Positions 31,408-42,139 are shown, counted from the stretch's first letter. The stretch: DNA of 64,000 nucleotides from Endozoicomonas gorgoniicola (GCF_025562715.2 NZ_JAPFCC010000001.1:3366501-3430500); one strand, 5' to 3'. Made by a program: numbers and translations. The notes: generated from the sequence alone by a model not told the origin.

Positions 31408-32352
31408 TTGGAAATAATACGGGCTTTCTGTGAAGAGCAAAAAGCAAACAAAAACCCTGAGGCAGTGCCTGATATTTTACGCAAGCACGGGTTAGAATTT
31501 AATCTTGAAGCAGAGTTAGATCTGTAAACCAACATAGTGGAAAACAAAAGGTCACGGATGATCCTGACATTTCCCCATCCCTACCCAGATGAAACCTTCT
31601 ACAGCTGGATCGCCCGCTACCACGAGCGATCCGCTAACCACTATGCCAAAGTTACTGTCAAGTCTATTTATGACAGCCCCTATGGCTGTGCCATCTACAA
31701 CCTGCCCACCGGTCTCGAAAGCTTCTGCAATCAACTATTGCCACTGCGCAAATATCATGCGGAAGACATTCTCAAGTACCACACATCACTGCCCTACTAC
31801 TCAGCGACATTTTCCAAACAGCGCATTGCAAGTGCCAAATCTAAAATGTTGAGTAATCTGAACATCGGCATCCACGGCCTGCTTGGTATGCAGGCATCCA
31901 GCGTAGCAGAGTTTCGATACCTGCGATATTGTCCTGACTGCCTGATCGAGGATACGGAACAATTTGGTGAACCTTATTGGCACAGAGTTCATCAGCTACC
32001 TGGAGTGCTGGTTTGCCCTGACCACAATGTTCCCATCCTCAACTCAATGGTTGACAAGCAAAACAACCACTCTCAGCTCTATGCCAGCGCAAAAGACTAC
32101 GCAAAACCCAATCTGGTCCAGAAAAATATACAACCAAGCTCACAGTTAATCGCCATAGCATTAGAAAGTAAAAAACTACTTTCACATTTCCGTAGGCCAA
32201 TCACATTCACTCGCTATCGTACTCAAATACTCTCTGCCGGTTTTAACAAAGGAGACTTGATTGATCAGGGGAAGCTGGCCGAAGCCTTCCTGAATCACTG
32301 GCCCGCCACTTTGCTTGATGAATTGAGCGTACCTTCTGACCTGAATAGCGAA

Positions 32353-33998
32353 GGGTGCGGTTCATTTGCTACGACGCTCTACCCCAGCAAAACCAACCAC
32401 TTTGGCGACTGAGAGCAAAGAAAAAAGGGCTGTTTCGTGGTGATATAACGTCGCCAAACAAATAACACCGGAAAAGCAGCCCTTTGTGAACGCATCTTAC
32501 GCCAATACTCTCGACTTTCAATTTTTTTCTCCTGCACAGGATCACTTTAATAGCATGATCCGCCACCTCGAATCTGCCTGCCTGCAGGAACATGGCACAA
32601 CTGAAGAGTACATTCGAACCAATGGGGACGAGCTGCTTCGGCTAATGTTTCAGGGCTATCTCGATAAACAGGCTGAAGATGAAGAAAGAGCAGTGTCTGT
32701 CACTCCCGCTGACGGCATACCTCGTAACCATATTCGTCAAAATACCAGCCGGGTTCTCACCACGGTGTTTGGCAAGGTAACGGTCAAACGGTTTGCTTAT
32801 AGCCAGCGCAATGTCTCCAACGAATTCCCACTGGATGCCGGGCTCAACCTTAATAACGACCAATATTCTGATGGTGTACGCAAGCGTGTGGTCACGGATG
32901 CTATTGATCGTTCTTATGACAATGTCGTCAAACGGCATCGTGAAAATTGCCCCGGCATAGTTGGCAAGTACCAGACAATAAAGCTGGTTGAAGGCACAGC
33001 TCAGGATTTTGTCGAATTCTATGAACAACGAACCATAGAAGATGAGCAAACAGATGACCTATTGGTTCTGAGCTTTGACGGGAAAGGTCTGGTCATGTTG
33101 CCAGATGGGTTAAGGGAAGCGACCCGCAAGAATGCAGAGAAAAGCAAGAAAAAATGTCAGACACGTTTAAGTCCGGGAGAAAAGAAAGACCGGAAGCGTA
33201 TGGCTATGGTGGCGACTGTTTACACTGTGCGGGCAAACCCACGCTCACCAGAGTCCATCATGAACTCTGAAAAGAAAGCGGACAATGTCGTCAAATTTCG
33301 ACCTCCAATACGCAACAAGAGGGTTTGGGCCAGTGTTGAGAGGGACGGAGAAACAGTCATCGAAGAAGCCTTTGATGAGGCTCTCAAGCGTGACCCGGAA
33401 CGAAAACGACAATGGGTTGTCGTGGTCGATGGGCATCCGCATCAACTGAAAATGATTGAAAGAGTTGCCCGCAGAAAACAGGTCAAAACCAGCATCATAA
33501 TGGACTTCATTCATGTGCTGGAATATCTGTGGAAAGCCGCTCATTGTCTGCATGATAAAGGTGATAAATCTATTGAGAAATGGGTTGAGCAGCAAGCACT
33601 GAAAATTCTTCATGGGCAGTCGGGTCGGGTAGCCAGGGGCATAAAGCAAAGTGCCACGAAACGAAAATTGAAGAATCGGGAAGCTATTGATAAATGTGCT
33701 AGCTATCTGCAAAAAAACAGAGACCGGCTTTGCTACGATAAGGCGCTACGCTCAGGCTTTCCTATTGCCAGCGGAGTGATTGAAGGCGCTTGCCGACATT
33801 TGATAAATGACCGTCTTGATATAACAGGCGCACGATGGAGCCTGCAAGGCGCGGAAGCCATTCTGAAGCTTCGCTCAATAAACTCCAGTGGAGACTGGGA
33901 TGAATACTGGTCATATCACCATTCGTGCTCTAAGAAACGAAATTACGGTGAGTTGATGGTGAATAGGGAGGCTTCGTCGTAGCAAATGAACCGCACCC
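32353..33998 (+). mobile_element. ISKra4-family element
   Basis: The element is 1,646 bp with perfect terminal inverted repeats. The left end begins GGGTGCGGTTCATTTG and the identity extends 24 bp at each end. The 9-bp target duplication AATAGCGAA lies at 32344-32352 and 33999-34007. The perfect ends and duplication suggest a recent insertion. It interrupts tnsD. Confidence 0.95.
32486..33982 (+). CDS. ISKra4-family transposase
   Basis: The 498-residue DDE transposase starts at a GTG (32486). Catalytic candidates are Asp in VLSFDGKGL, Asp in VVVVDGHPHQ and Glu in SGVIEGACRHL. The last is followed by the ARWSLQGAEAIL block common to ISKra4 enzymes. It is intact and could be functional. Confidence 0.92.
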   Translation: MNASYANTLDFQFFSPAQDHFNSMIRHLESACLQEHGTTEEYIRTNGDELLRLMFQGYLDKQAEDEERAVSVTPADGIPRNHIRQNTSRVLTTVFGKVTVKRFAYSQRNVSNEFPLDAGLNLNNDQYSDGVRKRVVTDAIDRSYDNVVKRHRENCPGIVGKYQTIKLVEGTAQDFVEFYEQRTIEDEQTDDLLVLSFDGKGLVMLPDGLREATRKNAEKSKKKCQTRLSPGEKKDRKRMAMVATVYTVRANPRSPESIMNSEKKADNVVKFRPPIRNKRVWASVERDGETVIEEAFDEALKRDPERKRQWVVVVDGHPHQLKMIERVARRKQVKTSIIMDFIHVLEYLWKAAHCLHDKGDKSIEKWVEQQALKILHGQSGRVARGIKQSATKRKLKNREAIDKCASYLQKNRDRLCYDKALRSGFPIASGVIEGACRHLINDRLDITGARWSLQGAEAILKLRSINSSGDWDEYWSYHHSCSKKRNYGELMVNREASS

Positions 33999-35052
33999 AA
34001 TAGCGAACACAGCTGGTTGAAGTTCATAACCCGCAGAACACGACAAGGGCTTAAGGCACATCCACTCCAGCATATTCTTCTCAGATTATTTCTTAAGGAA
34101 TACCAACCTGTACCGCAGAAAAAGCCAACGGCCGAACAAAAAAACTATCCCGCCTCAAGCTATCCGTGCCCAAACCCATTTTGCTCTATAGCTGATGACC
34201 TCAGTGCAAAACTTGAAGAAACTTACCAACACCATAAGTCTGGACCTGTTTTCGGAGTCATGGGGTGTGACTGCGGCTTTAAGTTTTCTGCCAACATTGA
34301 ATCGGAAAATATCTACCAAAACAATGTGCTTCAGTATGGCTCTGTATGGGATACCCAGTTCATCCTGTATGTTGAGCAAGGGCATTCCATACATAAATTA
34401 GAGCAGCTTCTTTCAGTCAGCAGGCCCGTGATAAAGAAAAAAGCCCTTGAGTTAAAGCTCTCTCCAAAGTGGTCTGTTCAATCCAGACCCACCAGATTGA
34501 AAAGGAACTTTATGGATGTTCGCAGTAAAAAACATAAAGAGATTTTTCTTCGATACCGGAAGAAACACCCTGATGCGTCCATGAAAGAGCTCAGAGAAAA
34601 AATCAACAGCACCATCAAGTTTCTTTACCGATACGAACGAGTCTGGCTGAATCAACACAGACCAGATCAGAAGCCCCCCTGCAAGCCTACCCCACGCATT
34701 GACTGGAATAAGCGAGACCAAAGCTACCTTGAAGAAGTAAAATCCATCGTCACAGAACTGAATAGTACGCCTGGTAAACCACAGAAACTTACCCCTTTCA
34801 AAATCAGCAGAATCCTCGGACAAAAAAACATCTTCACAAAAATTCCTGAGAGGCTCCCTCTGACCATGGCTTATCTGGAGAAAGCCTGCAACAAAGACGA
34901 GTACATCAGCCGCACATTCATCTGGGCTGCCGCTAAGCTACGTCATGATTTCCAGACTCTGACACGAAGTAAAATCCTGAGCAAAGCAGGCATTCGCTAT
35001 ACTCCGTCCGATCAGCATGAAGCCTTGCTTAACCAGCTTATGGACATCCCTG

Positions 35053-35886
35053 ATGAAACGCCGTATCAGCCGCTCAAAAATCGCTCCAGTCAGAATTCAG
35101 GTTCCTCTTGACTCAGCTACCTCAAAGATTACTCTTGTCGCCTATGGCAATCTTGTCAGCGTAAATAAAACCCCTCACATATGGTGTCTGTTTTGCGATG
35201 AAACAAAACAGCTGATAGAAGAACTCCAACCACTATCTTTAATGCCCTACTTCAGGCTCGGCTGCACCTTCAATAATGGTTATCCGATTAACGCCACATC
35301 GTACCAGACAAGTTACTCATTGAATGTCAGCAAAGCAAAAAACCAGCTACAAACAATACCTGACAAACTGCTGCAACCCGACCTGTCACAGCTGCATGGC
35401 CACTATCGAAACCAACTCTGTATCCCTGCAAGAAACAAATATATTTCACTGCCAGACCTGATTTTGAAAACCCTCTGCCCTGATCCAGCCTTTACCGAAA
35501 TTATCCTTGAGCCAATTTCACAGTCATTCATCCTTCGACAGGTTCTGAAAAAGGAAGATCAGCTCTTTGCTGAGCTGGACAACCTGTATTCTCTGAGAGT
35601 CAATGCGGCAACAGCAAGGCAGCTGGCATGGCTGGCTGGAAGCTCTGAGTATCGAGCCTGGGCTCGTTCCATAGCTATTTATGCTGGTGAAGCCCTAATT
35701 TCCCCAGAAGGCAAGCCTTGGCAGTGTCCACTACCAGACTTCAAACTGAAGGTAGACTATTCAGTCATAAAATCACCGGGAGCAGCACTGGTATATGGGA
35801 TTAACCGTATTAGCCCAGTGCTGGGTATGAAGTATAAAAAGATCACGCTCTATCGGAGCAATAGGCAGGAAACATTTACTCTGTAA
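35053..35886 (+). CDS. tnsE: TnsE-like protein, C-terminal half missing
   Basis: This frame follows tnsD in the position tnsE has in Tn7. Its 277 residues can be aligned by eye to the first half of Tn7 TnsE: YGNLVSVNKTPHIWCLF with the N-terminal strand region, LCIPARNKYISLPDL with YHIPQLELARSL, and WQCPLPDFKLKV with WCFSFDPPPMQGWKLHV. Tn7 TnsE has 538 residues, and its C-terminal DNA-binding half is absent here. The frame stops at 35886, just before GGTCCGCGCACC, which might be the end of a lost mobile element. The start (35053 or 35017) is uncertain. The assignment rests on position and weak similarity. Confidence 0.58.
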   Translation: MKRRISRSKIAPVRIQVPLDSATSKITLVAYGNLVSVNKTPHIWCLFCDETKQLIEELQPLSLMPYFRLGCTFNNGYPINATSYQTSYSLNVSKAKNQLQTIPDKLLQPDLSQLHGHYRNQLCIPARNKYISLPDLILKTLCPDPAFTEIILEPISQSFILRQVLKKEDQLFAELDNLYSLRVNAATARQLAWLAGSSEYRAWARSIAIYAGEALISPEGKPWQCPLPDFKLKVDYSVIKSPGAALVYGINRISPVLGMKYKKITLYRSNRQETFTL

Positions 35887-36065
35887 GGTCCGCGCACCTT
35901 TCATAAAGTAATGACACTAACTTAAGCTCGAAAAGCCCGAAAAAAAGCAGCCATAAACAAGGGGCTGTAAGTATTTTGACTTATAACTTGCTTTCAACAA
36001 CACAGGGTGAGAGACACAAATGGCAAAGGCATTTTCCTCGAATCAATGTCATTAACTCTTATTCG

Positions 36066-36980
36066 TTATGCCTCGGTTTCGACCCCAAGAATTACTTCTG
36101 CTAACTCTGATGCTATTTCTTCTATGCTTTTAATAGACGTGTTCAATGCTACTTTATCAGCAAGAGCTGGACTAAAATTCATAATGTCATTTTTTGTGAC
36201 CTTGTGCCAAATTGGTAGAATCATTTTGTAACCGTTCATCTCCCTTGCCACCATAGAGTCCAGCTCGTATTGGGTCCAGCTCTTTGAGCAAAACGCTGAA
36301 GATAAAATCACTGCACCAAATTTAGATTTCATAAGGCCATGATCGATCCTTTTTCGTAAGCTGTCTCCTACTTTTAGCGTAAATTCATCATACCAGACTT
36401 TAAGCCCCATATTTTCCAAGGTCTCAGCTAATGGCCTCACAAAATCTTCTTTATCCTCGGATGCATGCGAAATGAACAAATCGTATTCAACTGTTGATGA
36501 TAAATACGAATCATGACTTGGCAAATTCTCAAGTGACGCCGATAAATTTGCTGTATTTTTGATCTCAGCCTGAAGCTTCTTTTGATAAGCAACCTGCTCT
36601 CTCTGAGTTCGCTTCTCCAAATCAGCAATCCTTTTTCTCTCCTTCTCTTCGGCTTGAGCCTGTTTCTTTCGTTCCTTATCTTCTTCTTTTGAAAGATCCT
36701 GTTTCAGCTTTAAAAGCTTACCTTCCTTATCTGCTAGTTTTTTATACAAATCTGTTTTTCTTACTTCAGTTTTAACAATTTCAGCCTGCTTTCTATTCAT
36801 TTCTGCCTGTTTACTCTTAAGCATGCCGGCACTTGTGTTTTTTGTAATGCTTCTTGTGATCTGACCTATACGATTGTCACAGTCAGACTTTTTTTTGGAT
36901 TCCAAGCTAATTCTGTGCTGAATGTCAGCAATTTCTTTTTGTGTTCTTGTAATATTGTTTGAAATTGTTGAAATCGACAT
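36066..36980 (-). CDS. Coiled-coil TIR-domain protein, probable NADase effector
   Basis: Residues 1 to about 150 form a Lys/Glu-rich coiled coil. About 165-300 is a bacterial TIR domain with the start YDLFISHASEDK, the loop GLKVWYDEF, and the block SKSWTQYELDSM, whose Glu is the expected catalytic residue for NAD+ cleavage. Stand-alone TIR proteins of this type often act in phage defence by depleting NAD+. No partner sensor gene is adjacent. It lies between the truncated tnsE and the broken helicase, so it may be transposon cargo. The coding sequence looks intact. Confidence 0.8.
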   Translation of the reverse strand: MSISTISNNITRTQKEIADIQHRISLESKKKSDCDNRIGQITRSITKNTSAGMLKSKQAEMNRKQAEIVKTEVRKTDLYKKLADKEGKLLKLKQDLSKEEDKERKKQAQAEEKERKRIADLEKRTQREQVAYQKKLQAEIKNTANLSASLENLPSHDSYLSSTVEYDLFISHASEDKEDFVRPLAETLENMGLKVWYDEFTLKVGDSLRKRIDHGLMKSKFGAVILSSAFCSKSWTQYELDSMVAREMNGYKMILPIWHKVTKNDIMNFSPALADKVALNTSIKSIEEIASELAEVILGVETEA

Positions 36981-39548
36981 AAGTCCTCTTAATGTATCAA
37001 TTAATCCCTTAATCTACTTGGAGACAGAATACCGATTTTCAAGCCTTAGTTTGATATTTTAGGGAGGCATAATCGGGATAGTGCAAAACCCCTTCACCAC
37101 CCCACACTCAACACATCCCTACGCTCATCCGACGACAGCACCATGCGGCAGGACTCCCAGTCGATGCTCTCCACCCGGCTGTATTTCTCATCAAAGGGAT
37201 GCTGATGCTTTACGCCATCAATCAGTTTGGTGGCTTCTTCCACCTCTCCCAGGGCAATATCAACCCACACATCCTCCAGTACATCAGGAATCTGGCCAAA
37301 CAAACCGTGAATATCCTCCAGTCGGTCTGATAGCAGCTCATGTACCCGGTCTTCCACAGAGCCACGGTAGCGCATATTCAGTATTTTGACCGTATCCCGA
37401 ATCTGGCCAATTCTTTGGATGCGTCCCTTTCTCTGCTCCAGACGGGTTGGGTTCCAGGGCAAGTCAAGATTGATCAGGGTTCCCAGTCTCTGAAGGTTCA
37501 GCCCCTCACTGGCAGCATCCGTACCCAGCACCAGACGCAACTGGCCAGAACGGACTTTTTTCTTGATGTCATCCCGGTTAATTTTTCTGAACAGCCCATT
37601 TGTCATGATTCCCGAACAGGAAGCCCCGGCGTAAATGACAATAGGTTCATCCGGTAAATGCTCTTTAGACAACTGTGTTGCCAGCCACCAGACAGAATCA
37701 TAATACTGCGAGAAAATGATGCAGCCGGACTCCAGCCATTGTTCCTCAAACAGGTATCTCTGAACTTCAAGGTATTTCGGGTCTTTATCCTGACTGGACT
37801 CCAGAGCTTCCTTGCAAAGCTTCAACAGTCTGATTTCTGCCGGAGTAAGATCTTTCATGGAATCAGAAACCGAGAGTTCGTCCATATCGTCTTCATCTTC
37901 CAGAAAGGCAGAAAATTCCTGCTCATCACCCGCAGCACCTGCCCATTCGCTCAACAGTTTGTCCACGGTTCTCTGTCCGGAGTAGAGCGTGCTGCCAATC
38001 CTTCTCAGTAACAGGGTCTTGAAAAAGCCTGCCCCTTTTGCCCTCTTACTTAAGGCTTCGGAAAACTCCTCGGCTTTCTCATAAGCCTTCTGAAAGTAAA
38101 GAGGCAGGGGAATTGAGTCTCTGTCACCCTCCCCAAATAACTGAACCTTAACCGGCTTCGTAAGCGGTTGGGGAACCCCATCTACCCCTATTTCCACCAA
38201 TCCGCTATTTTTAAATTATCCGGTGTCAGCTTCATAGGCAACAGGTGTTCGACACTGCTGCCTTTGGATAGCTGAGGTAATTTAGACAGTACGTAGCGGA
38301 ACCATGCATAAGGCTCCAGACCGTTGGCTTTGGCCGTTTCGATCAGGCTGTACAACACTGCGCTGGCTTTGGCTCCATCTACGCATTGGGCGAAGAGCCA
38401 GTTTTTGCGACCGATCACAAAGGGTTTTATCGCTCGCTCTGCGGCATTGTTGTCAATGTCCAGCAGCCCACTATCAAGGTAGCGCATCAGGTAAGACCAC
38501 TGATTTTGTGCATAAGTAATGGCTTTGCCAAGCCTGCTTTTCGGGGCTATTTTGGGTTGCTGCCTGTCCAGCCATTTTTTCAGCTTATCCATAACCGGTC
38601 GGCTTTCCGATTGCCGGATCTGGAAGCGTTCTTCAACGGATTTGTCTTTGATCCTTCTCTCTATGGCGTAGAGTGTCTGGATCATGTTCAGCACCTGGGC
38701 CGGTTTGCTGACTTTAGTCTGTGGTACGCCCTTCTTTTTTGGGATGGCGTCCAGAGCTTCCTTGAATTTTCTGCGGGCGTGCGCCAGACTGCCAACCAGT
38801 TTAATCTCCGGCTGCTTGCTACTCAGGGTTTTATAGGCAGGCAAGCCGTCACACTGTAAATAGCCGCTAAAACCTGACAAAAACGCTTGTGGCCGTCCGT
38901 GATCCCGACCTGACTGGTAGTTGTACAACACAACGGGAGAACCCAGCTGCCCTGTCGTACGATACAGCCACATGTAGGACTTGTTTTGCGGTGTACGATC
39001 AGGTTCGTTCAATACCTGTAGTGGTGTTTCATCCGCCTGGATGCATGGCTGCTTAACCAGCATCTTCTGTAAAGTGTCGTACAGTGGCTGAAGTAAAACC
39101 GATACCCTGATCATCCATTCAGACATTGACGCACGACGGATCTCTACGCCCATGCGCTTGAGGATAAACTCCTGACGGTACAGTGGCAGGGCGTCGCAGT
39201 ATTTACTGGTGATAATCCAGGCCAGCAGGCCGGGGGTAGCAATACTCTTGGGGATAGGCAGTTTCGGCATCGGCGCTGTCTTAACGCCAGACTCGCACTC
39301 ACAGCGGTACTTTAACCGCTGAAATTCAATGACTTTAACCTGGGCCGGAACAATATCCAGCTTGCAGCTGCTTTCGTGACCAAACGCCTGAAGCTCTTTG
39401 CCACAGCAGTCGCATTGTTTTTCTTCTTCGGAGACATCCAGCGTTACAACATCACGGGGCAGGTCTTCAGATAATGTTTTTCTGACAGGCTTTTTCCGCT
39501 GGTGAGCCTCAATGGTTTGGGTTTCAGGCTCTTGCTCTTCTTCAGTGG

Positions 39549-41177
39549 CAGCAGTTCCCGATGATAACACGTCGATAGTCGTTTAAAATTATTTCATCGT
39601 TTCAAAAAATCAACGGCAACCAATACCCTGCACCCTAAGTGCATCACTGAATATACTGTTGCCCCTGAAACCTTGACTACAGCAACATCCTACGAAGTGT
39701 TAATTTTAACCCTGCCCGGCTTTATACCCTTGTTAATCGCTTCAAATAACTCATCCCACCCTTCAAGAAACCAGGACAGGAAAATACGTGTGATTAACTT
39801 CCATAGGTAAGTACGAACACCTTTCGATCGTTCTTTTAAGGCTTTTTGAAACTCCGGGCTGGTCATTTCCTGAATTTGATCAACCATAAATGCCAAAAAG
39901 GTCAAATAAGCCAGATTCGTAGCCAGATGGTACTTTCCATGACCATAGTTATGCTCAATGTTGTAGCCTTGGTTTTTCAGGGTATTAAACGTTTGGTTTT
40001 CTATATGCCAGCGACACCGTCCTCCTATCATAATTTCTTCAACGGTTTCTTCTGTTAACTCAATATCAGTAACCCAGCACCAAGTATGGCGGTTACCTTC
40101 TTTATCAGTTTCAACGTAATCAAGAACATTTACATTTTCAGCAAAATCGGATGCATTAAGTGGCACGTTATTGGCGTAGCGGAACCAGTGTTTAGTGCCT
40201 TTTTCTTTATTGGTTATCTCATGATATTTGAGGTTACCCTGATCGCACAGCGCATTCATGGCCTCAATAAGCGATTTATGATTCCCGTCTTTGGCAACAA
40301 TAATGTAATGCCAGCCATAGCTCCTGATCAGCTCAATGGTGGGGTTATCAGCGTAGAGGCCGTCTAGGAGAATCGCTAAATTAAGATGAGGATGCTCTCG
40401 TTTGACGTGTGCCAAATAGCGTTTTATTGCATTTTTTTCACAATCATTTTTGGTGGCACCATCCTGAAGAACGATAGCTTCCGGTGCAAAGGGAATAACT
40501 GTTTTTTGCTCTGGGTGAACTATACATCCACCCATTAAGTTGTGGTAATAGGATTCGTTGCGCTTCCCCTTGTTCTTTACACAACATTCATTGCAACGGC
40601 ATTCTCCAGAATAAAATAGGCCAGTTCCATCAACAGGCATCAGGTAACAGTCTTTTAAATCTCCACACTTGAACTCAAAAGCCTTGAGAAGTTTATTTCG
40701 CTGAACCAAAGAGAAGAGTTTTTTGAATGGCTTGCGGAACTCCTCTGGCGCTATTGGATCAAGAATCTCTCTCATATGGGTATCACAAGGTACTTTTCCG
40801 TCTTTCACGTGATACATGGTTTCAAGATTATGGCGAATAACAGGATCGGCCTGATCCGTATCAAACGACAGAAGAGAATCATATTTCTGATGCATCATGG
40901 CAAAAGCAGACTTTGCAAAATTAGAAAAAGGAATACCATTGGAACAGTGGTTAGGACGGTAGTCCGGAATGGTATCAAAGCATTTGCAAGCCTGAAGGAT
41001 AAGGTTTTTGACACAAAGGTGCTTACTGTATTTCTGGAGAGCAGTGGTCATAATTGACTCAGCGACGACCGGTACAGAAACTTTCTATTTTAGCCTCTTT
41101 AGTCTGCGAAAGCGTTTTTTTTGTTCATGCTGCCGGCTTAGTCTTGCAAGGGGCTAAATGATCAGCGGGAATTGCTG
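39549..41177 (-). mobile_element. IS4-family element nested in IS66
   Basis: The element is 1,629 bp with the 9-bp duplication CTTCAGTGG at 39540-39548 and 41178-41186. The ends are CAGCAGTTCCCGATGAT at the left and, on the opposite strand at the right, CAGCAATTCCCGCTGAT. One transposase gene is present. It is inserted in tnpC, so this is the youngest layer of a two-level nest. Confidence 0.92.
39690..41051 (-). CDS. IS4-family transposase
   Basis: The 453-residue DDE transposase has Asp in LMPVDGTGLFYS, Asp in AILLDGLYADNP and Glu in RCRWHIENQTFN. The last is part of the YREK-type signature of IS4 enzymes and is followed by NQGYNIEHNYGHGK. A Cys cluster (CRCNECC) sits after the first Asp. 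The gene is intact. Confidence 0.92.
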   Translation of the reverse strand: MTTALQKYSKHLCVKNLILQACKCFDTIPDYRPNHCSNGIPFSNFAKSAFAMMHQKYDSLLSFDTDQADPVIRHNLETMYHVKDGKVPCDTHMREILDPIAPEEFRKPFKKLFSLVQRNKLLKAFEFKCGDLKDCYLMPVDGTGLFYSGECRCNECCVKNKGKRNESYYHNLMGGCIVHPEQKTVIPFAPEAIVLQDGATKNDCEKNAIKRYLAHVKREHPHLNLAILLDGLYADNPTIELIRSYGWHYIIVAKDGNHKSLIEAMNALCDQGNLKYHEITNKEKGTKHWFRYANNVPLNASDFAENVNVLDYVETDKEGNRHTWCWVTDIELTEETVEEIMIGGRCRWHIENQTFNTLKNQGYNIEHNYGHGKYHLATNLAYLTFLAFMVDQIQEMTSPEFQKALKERSKGVRTYLWKLITRIFLSWFLEGWDELFEAINKGIKPGRVKINTS

Positions 41178-41435
41178 CTTCAGTGGCTTCTTCAGCCAGT
41201 TCTTCCGCTTCATTAAAGAGCAGTCCCTGATCTTCAAAACGTTCGCTGGAGGAACCAAATTTCTTATGCTGATATAACCGGAACTGTTCTTCATACCACG
41301 CCAGTTTCGTCTTCAGCTGGATAATTTCCAACTGAAGCGATTCAAAGGTCGGGCTGTCTGGCGTAGTGATCGTATTCATGTCGTTTATTATCCGACAGTC
41401 GCCCTGTAGTTTGCATTGAAGCAGGTCATGGCAAT

Positions 41436-41795
41436 TTAAGCGGCAGGCTGGTAGTGCAGAGGTTGATGGGCTTTTTTCTGCTCTACCGGCAACCCGTCCA
41501 AGAGCCAGTTCAGTTCTCGGCGTGTTAATGCGATGGCCTGATCCGGAGCACCCTGGCGAGGCCAGTTAAAACAGCCCTTTTCCAGGCGGCGATAGTAGAG
41601 CCAGAAGCCGTTGGTTTGCCAGTGCAGAATCTTGAGCTTATTGCGTCCCCGGTTGCAAAAGACAAACAGGCTTTCAGAAAACGGGTTCAGTTCCAGCACT
41701 TCACTGACGATGAGGGACAGGCCGTCAATAGACTTGCGCATATCCGTCACGCCGGGCACCAGATAAACGCTGAGAGATGAAGATGCACCAATCAT
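41436..41795 (-). CDS. tnpB: IS66 TnpB accessory protein
   Basis: The 119-residue IS66 Orf2 protein has the family blocks PGVTDMRKSIDGL, FVFCNRGRNKLKIL and GFWLYYRRLEKG. It is needed for IS66 transposition, though its exact role is not settled. It overlaps tnpA by the ATGA arrangement (41792-41795). Confidence 0.95.
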   Translation of the reverse strand: MIGASSSLSVYLVPGVTDMRKSIDGLSLIVSEVLELNPFSESLFVFCNRGRNKLKILHWQTNGFWLYYRRLEKGCFNWPRQGAPDQAIALTRRELNWLLDGLPVEQKKAHQPLHYQPAA

Positions 41796-42139
41796 GCGAC
41801 CTCCAGAAGGTTGAGAACCTGCTTTAATGCATCTGGGTCAAACCCGGCGGCCAGCTCAACCCGGAAGCCCCCGGGGCTGATAAGGGAGATACCTGTTTCG
41901 GTTGTTTCTGCGGGTGCTTGTTTTTTGCTGACTGGTTCTTCTGCAATAGAAACAGGAATCAGGGGTTGTGAATCCTGAACTGACTCAATGACAGCTTGGT
42001 TGAAGTGACGTCGCTTGTGATAGCCGAACGTTTTGACCGAAAGCTGATGCTTCCGGGCGTATTCCGTCTGGGACAGGCCGCTTTTATTCCAGGCGTGGAT
42101 GTGGTTTTTCCAGAAATCGGTGGTGCGATAGGTTGTCAT
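41792..42139 (-). CDS. tnpA: IS66 TnpA accessory protein
   Basis: The 115-residue IS66 Orf1-like protein has an N-terminal helix-turn-helix (SQTEYARKHQLSVKTFGYH) and a C-terminal end with GISLISPGGFRVELAAG. It is the first gene of the element, about 80 bp inside the IS end at 42218, and is translationally coupled to tnpB. Confidence 0.9.
   Translation of the reverse strand: MTTYRTTDFWKNHIHAWNKSGLSQTEYARKHQLSVKTFGYHKRRHFNQAVIESVQDSQPLIPVSIAEEPVSKKQAPAETTETGISLISPGGFRVELAAGFDPDALKQVLNLLEVA

Larger units (their letters stand above)
27869..31527 (+). pseudogene. tnsC: TnsC AAA+ ATPase, 3' end interrupted by an IS66-type element
   Basis: TnsC is the AAA+ regulator that links the target selectors to TnsAB. 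The ATG at 27869 overlaps the tnsB end. Walker A is GISSEGKT (residues 148-155) and Walker B is LVIDEI (D262, E263). The gene now stops after 583 residues because the inserted element supplies a TAA. Joining 29616 to 31416 restores 1,860 nt, a 619-residue protein whose tail reads DELE-IIRAFCEEQ and ends AELDL. The present protein keeps the whole ATPase and loses about 37 C-terminal residues, so it might retain partial function. Confidence 0.88.
31558..35111 (+). pseudogene. tnsD: TnsD/TniQ target selector, interrupted by ISKra4
   Basis: TnsD recognises the chromosomal attachment site in Tn7. The N-terminal part has the TniQ start (FPHPYPDETFYSWIARYHERS) and a zinc-finger block with CPDC and CPDH at the expected spacing. 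The C-terminal part has a second Cys cluster (CPNPFC and CDCGFKF) and several predicted helix-turn-helices. Joining 32352 to 34008 gives 1,899 nt, 632 residues, with the junction DLNSE-HSWLKF. A protein of this length is of the homing type rather than a short TniQ. I prefer the ATG at 31558, with AAAAGG six bases before it, over the GTG at 31537. The last 58 bp overlap tnsE. Confidence 0.87.
38188..41379 (-). pseudogene. tnpC: IS66 TnpC transposase, interrupted by IS4-family element
   Basis: The N-terminal part (41379 to 41178) and the rest (39539 to 38188) join into 1,554 nt, 517 residues, reading EEATE-EEQEPE at the junction. The N-terminus is a leucine zipper (QLEIIQLKTKLAWYEEQ) followed by HKKFGSSSER, a zinc-binding CDCCGKEL block, and the catalytic core with Asp in CIQADETPL and Glu in NNAAERAIKPFVIGR. 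It was intact before the nested insertion. Confidence 0.9.

Noticed and set aside
35887..36065. Possible MITE between tnsE and the TIR gene
   Set aside because: GGTCCGCGCACC looks like an element end and GCAGCC with GGGGCTG could pair, but no matching terminal repeat or target duplication was found.
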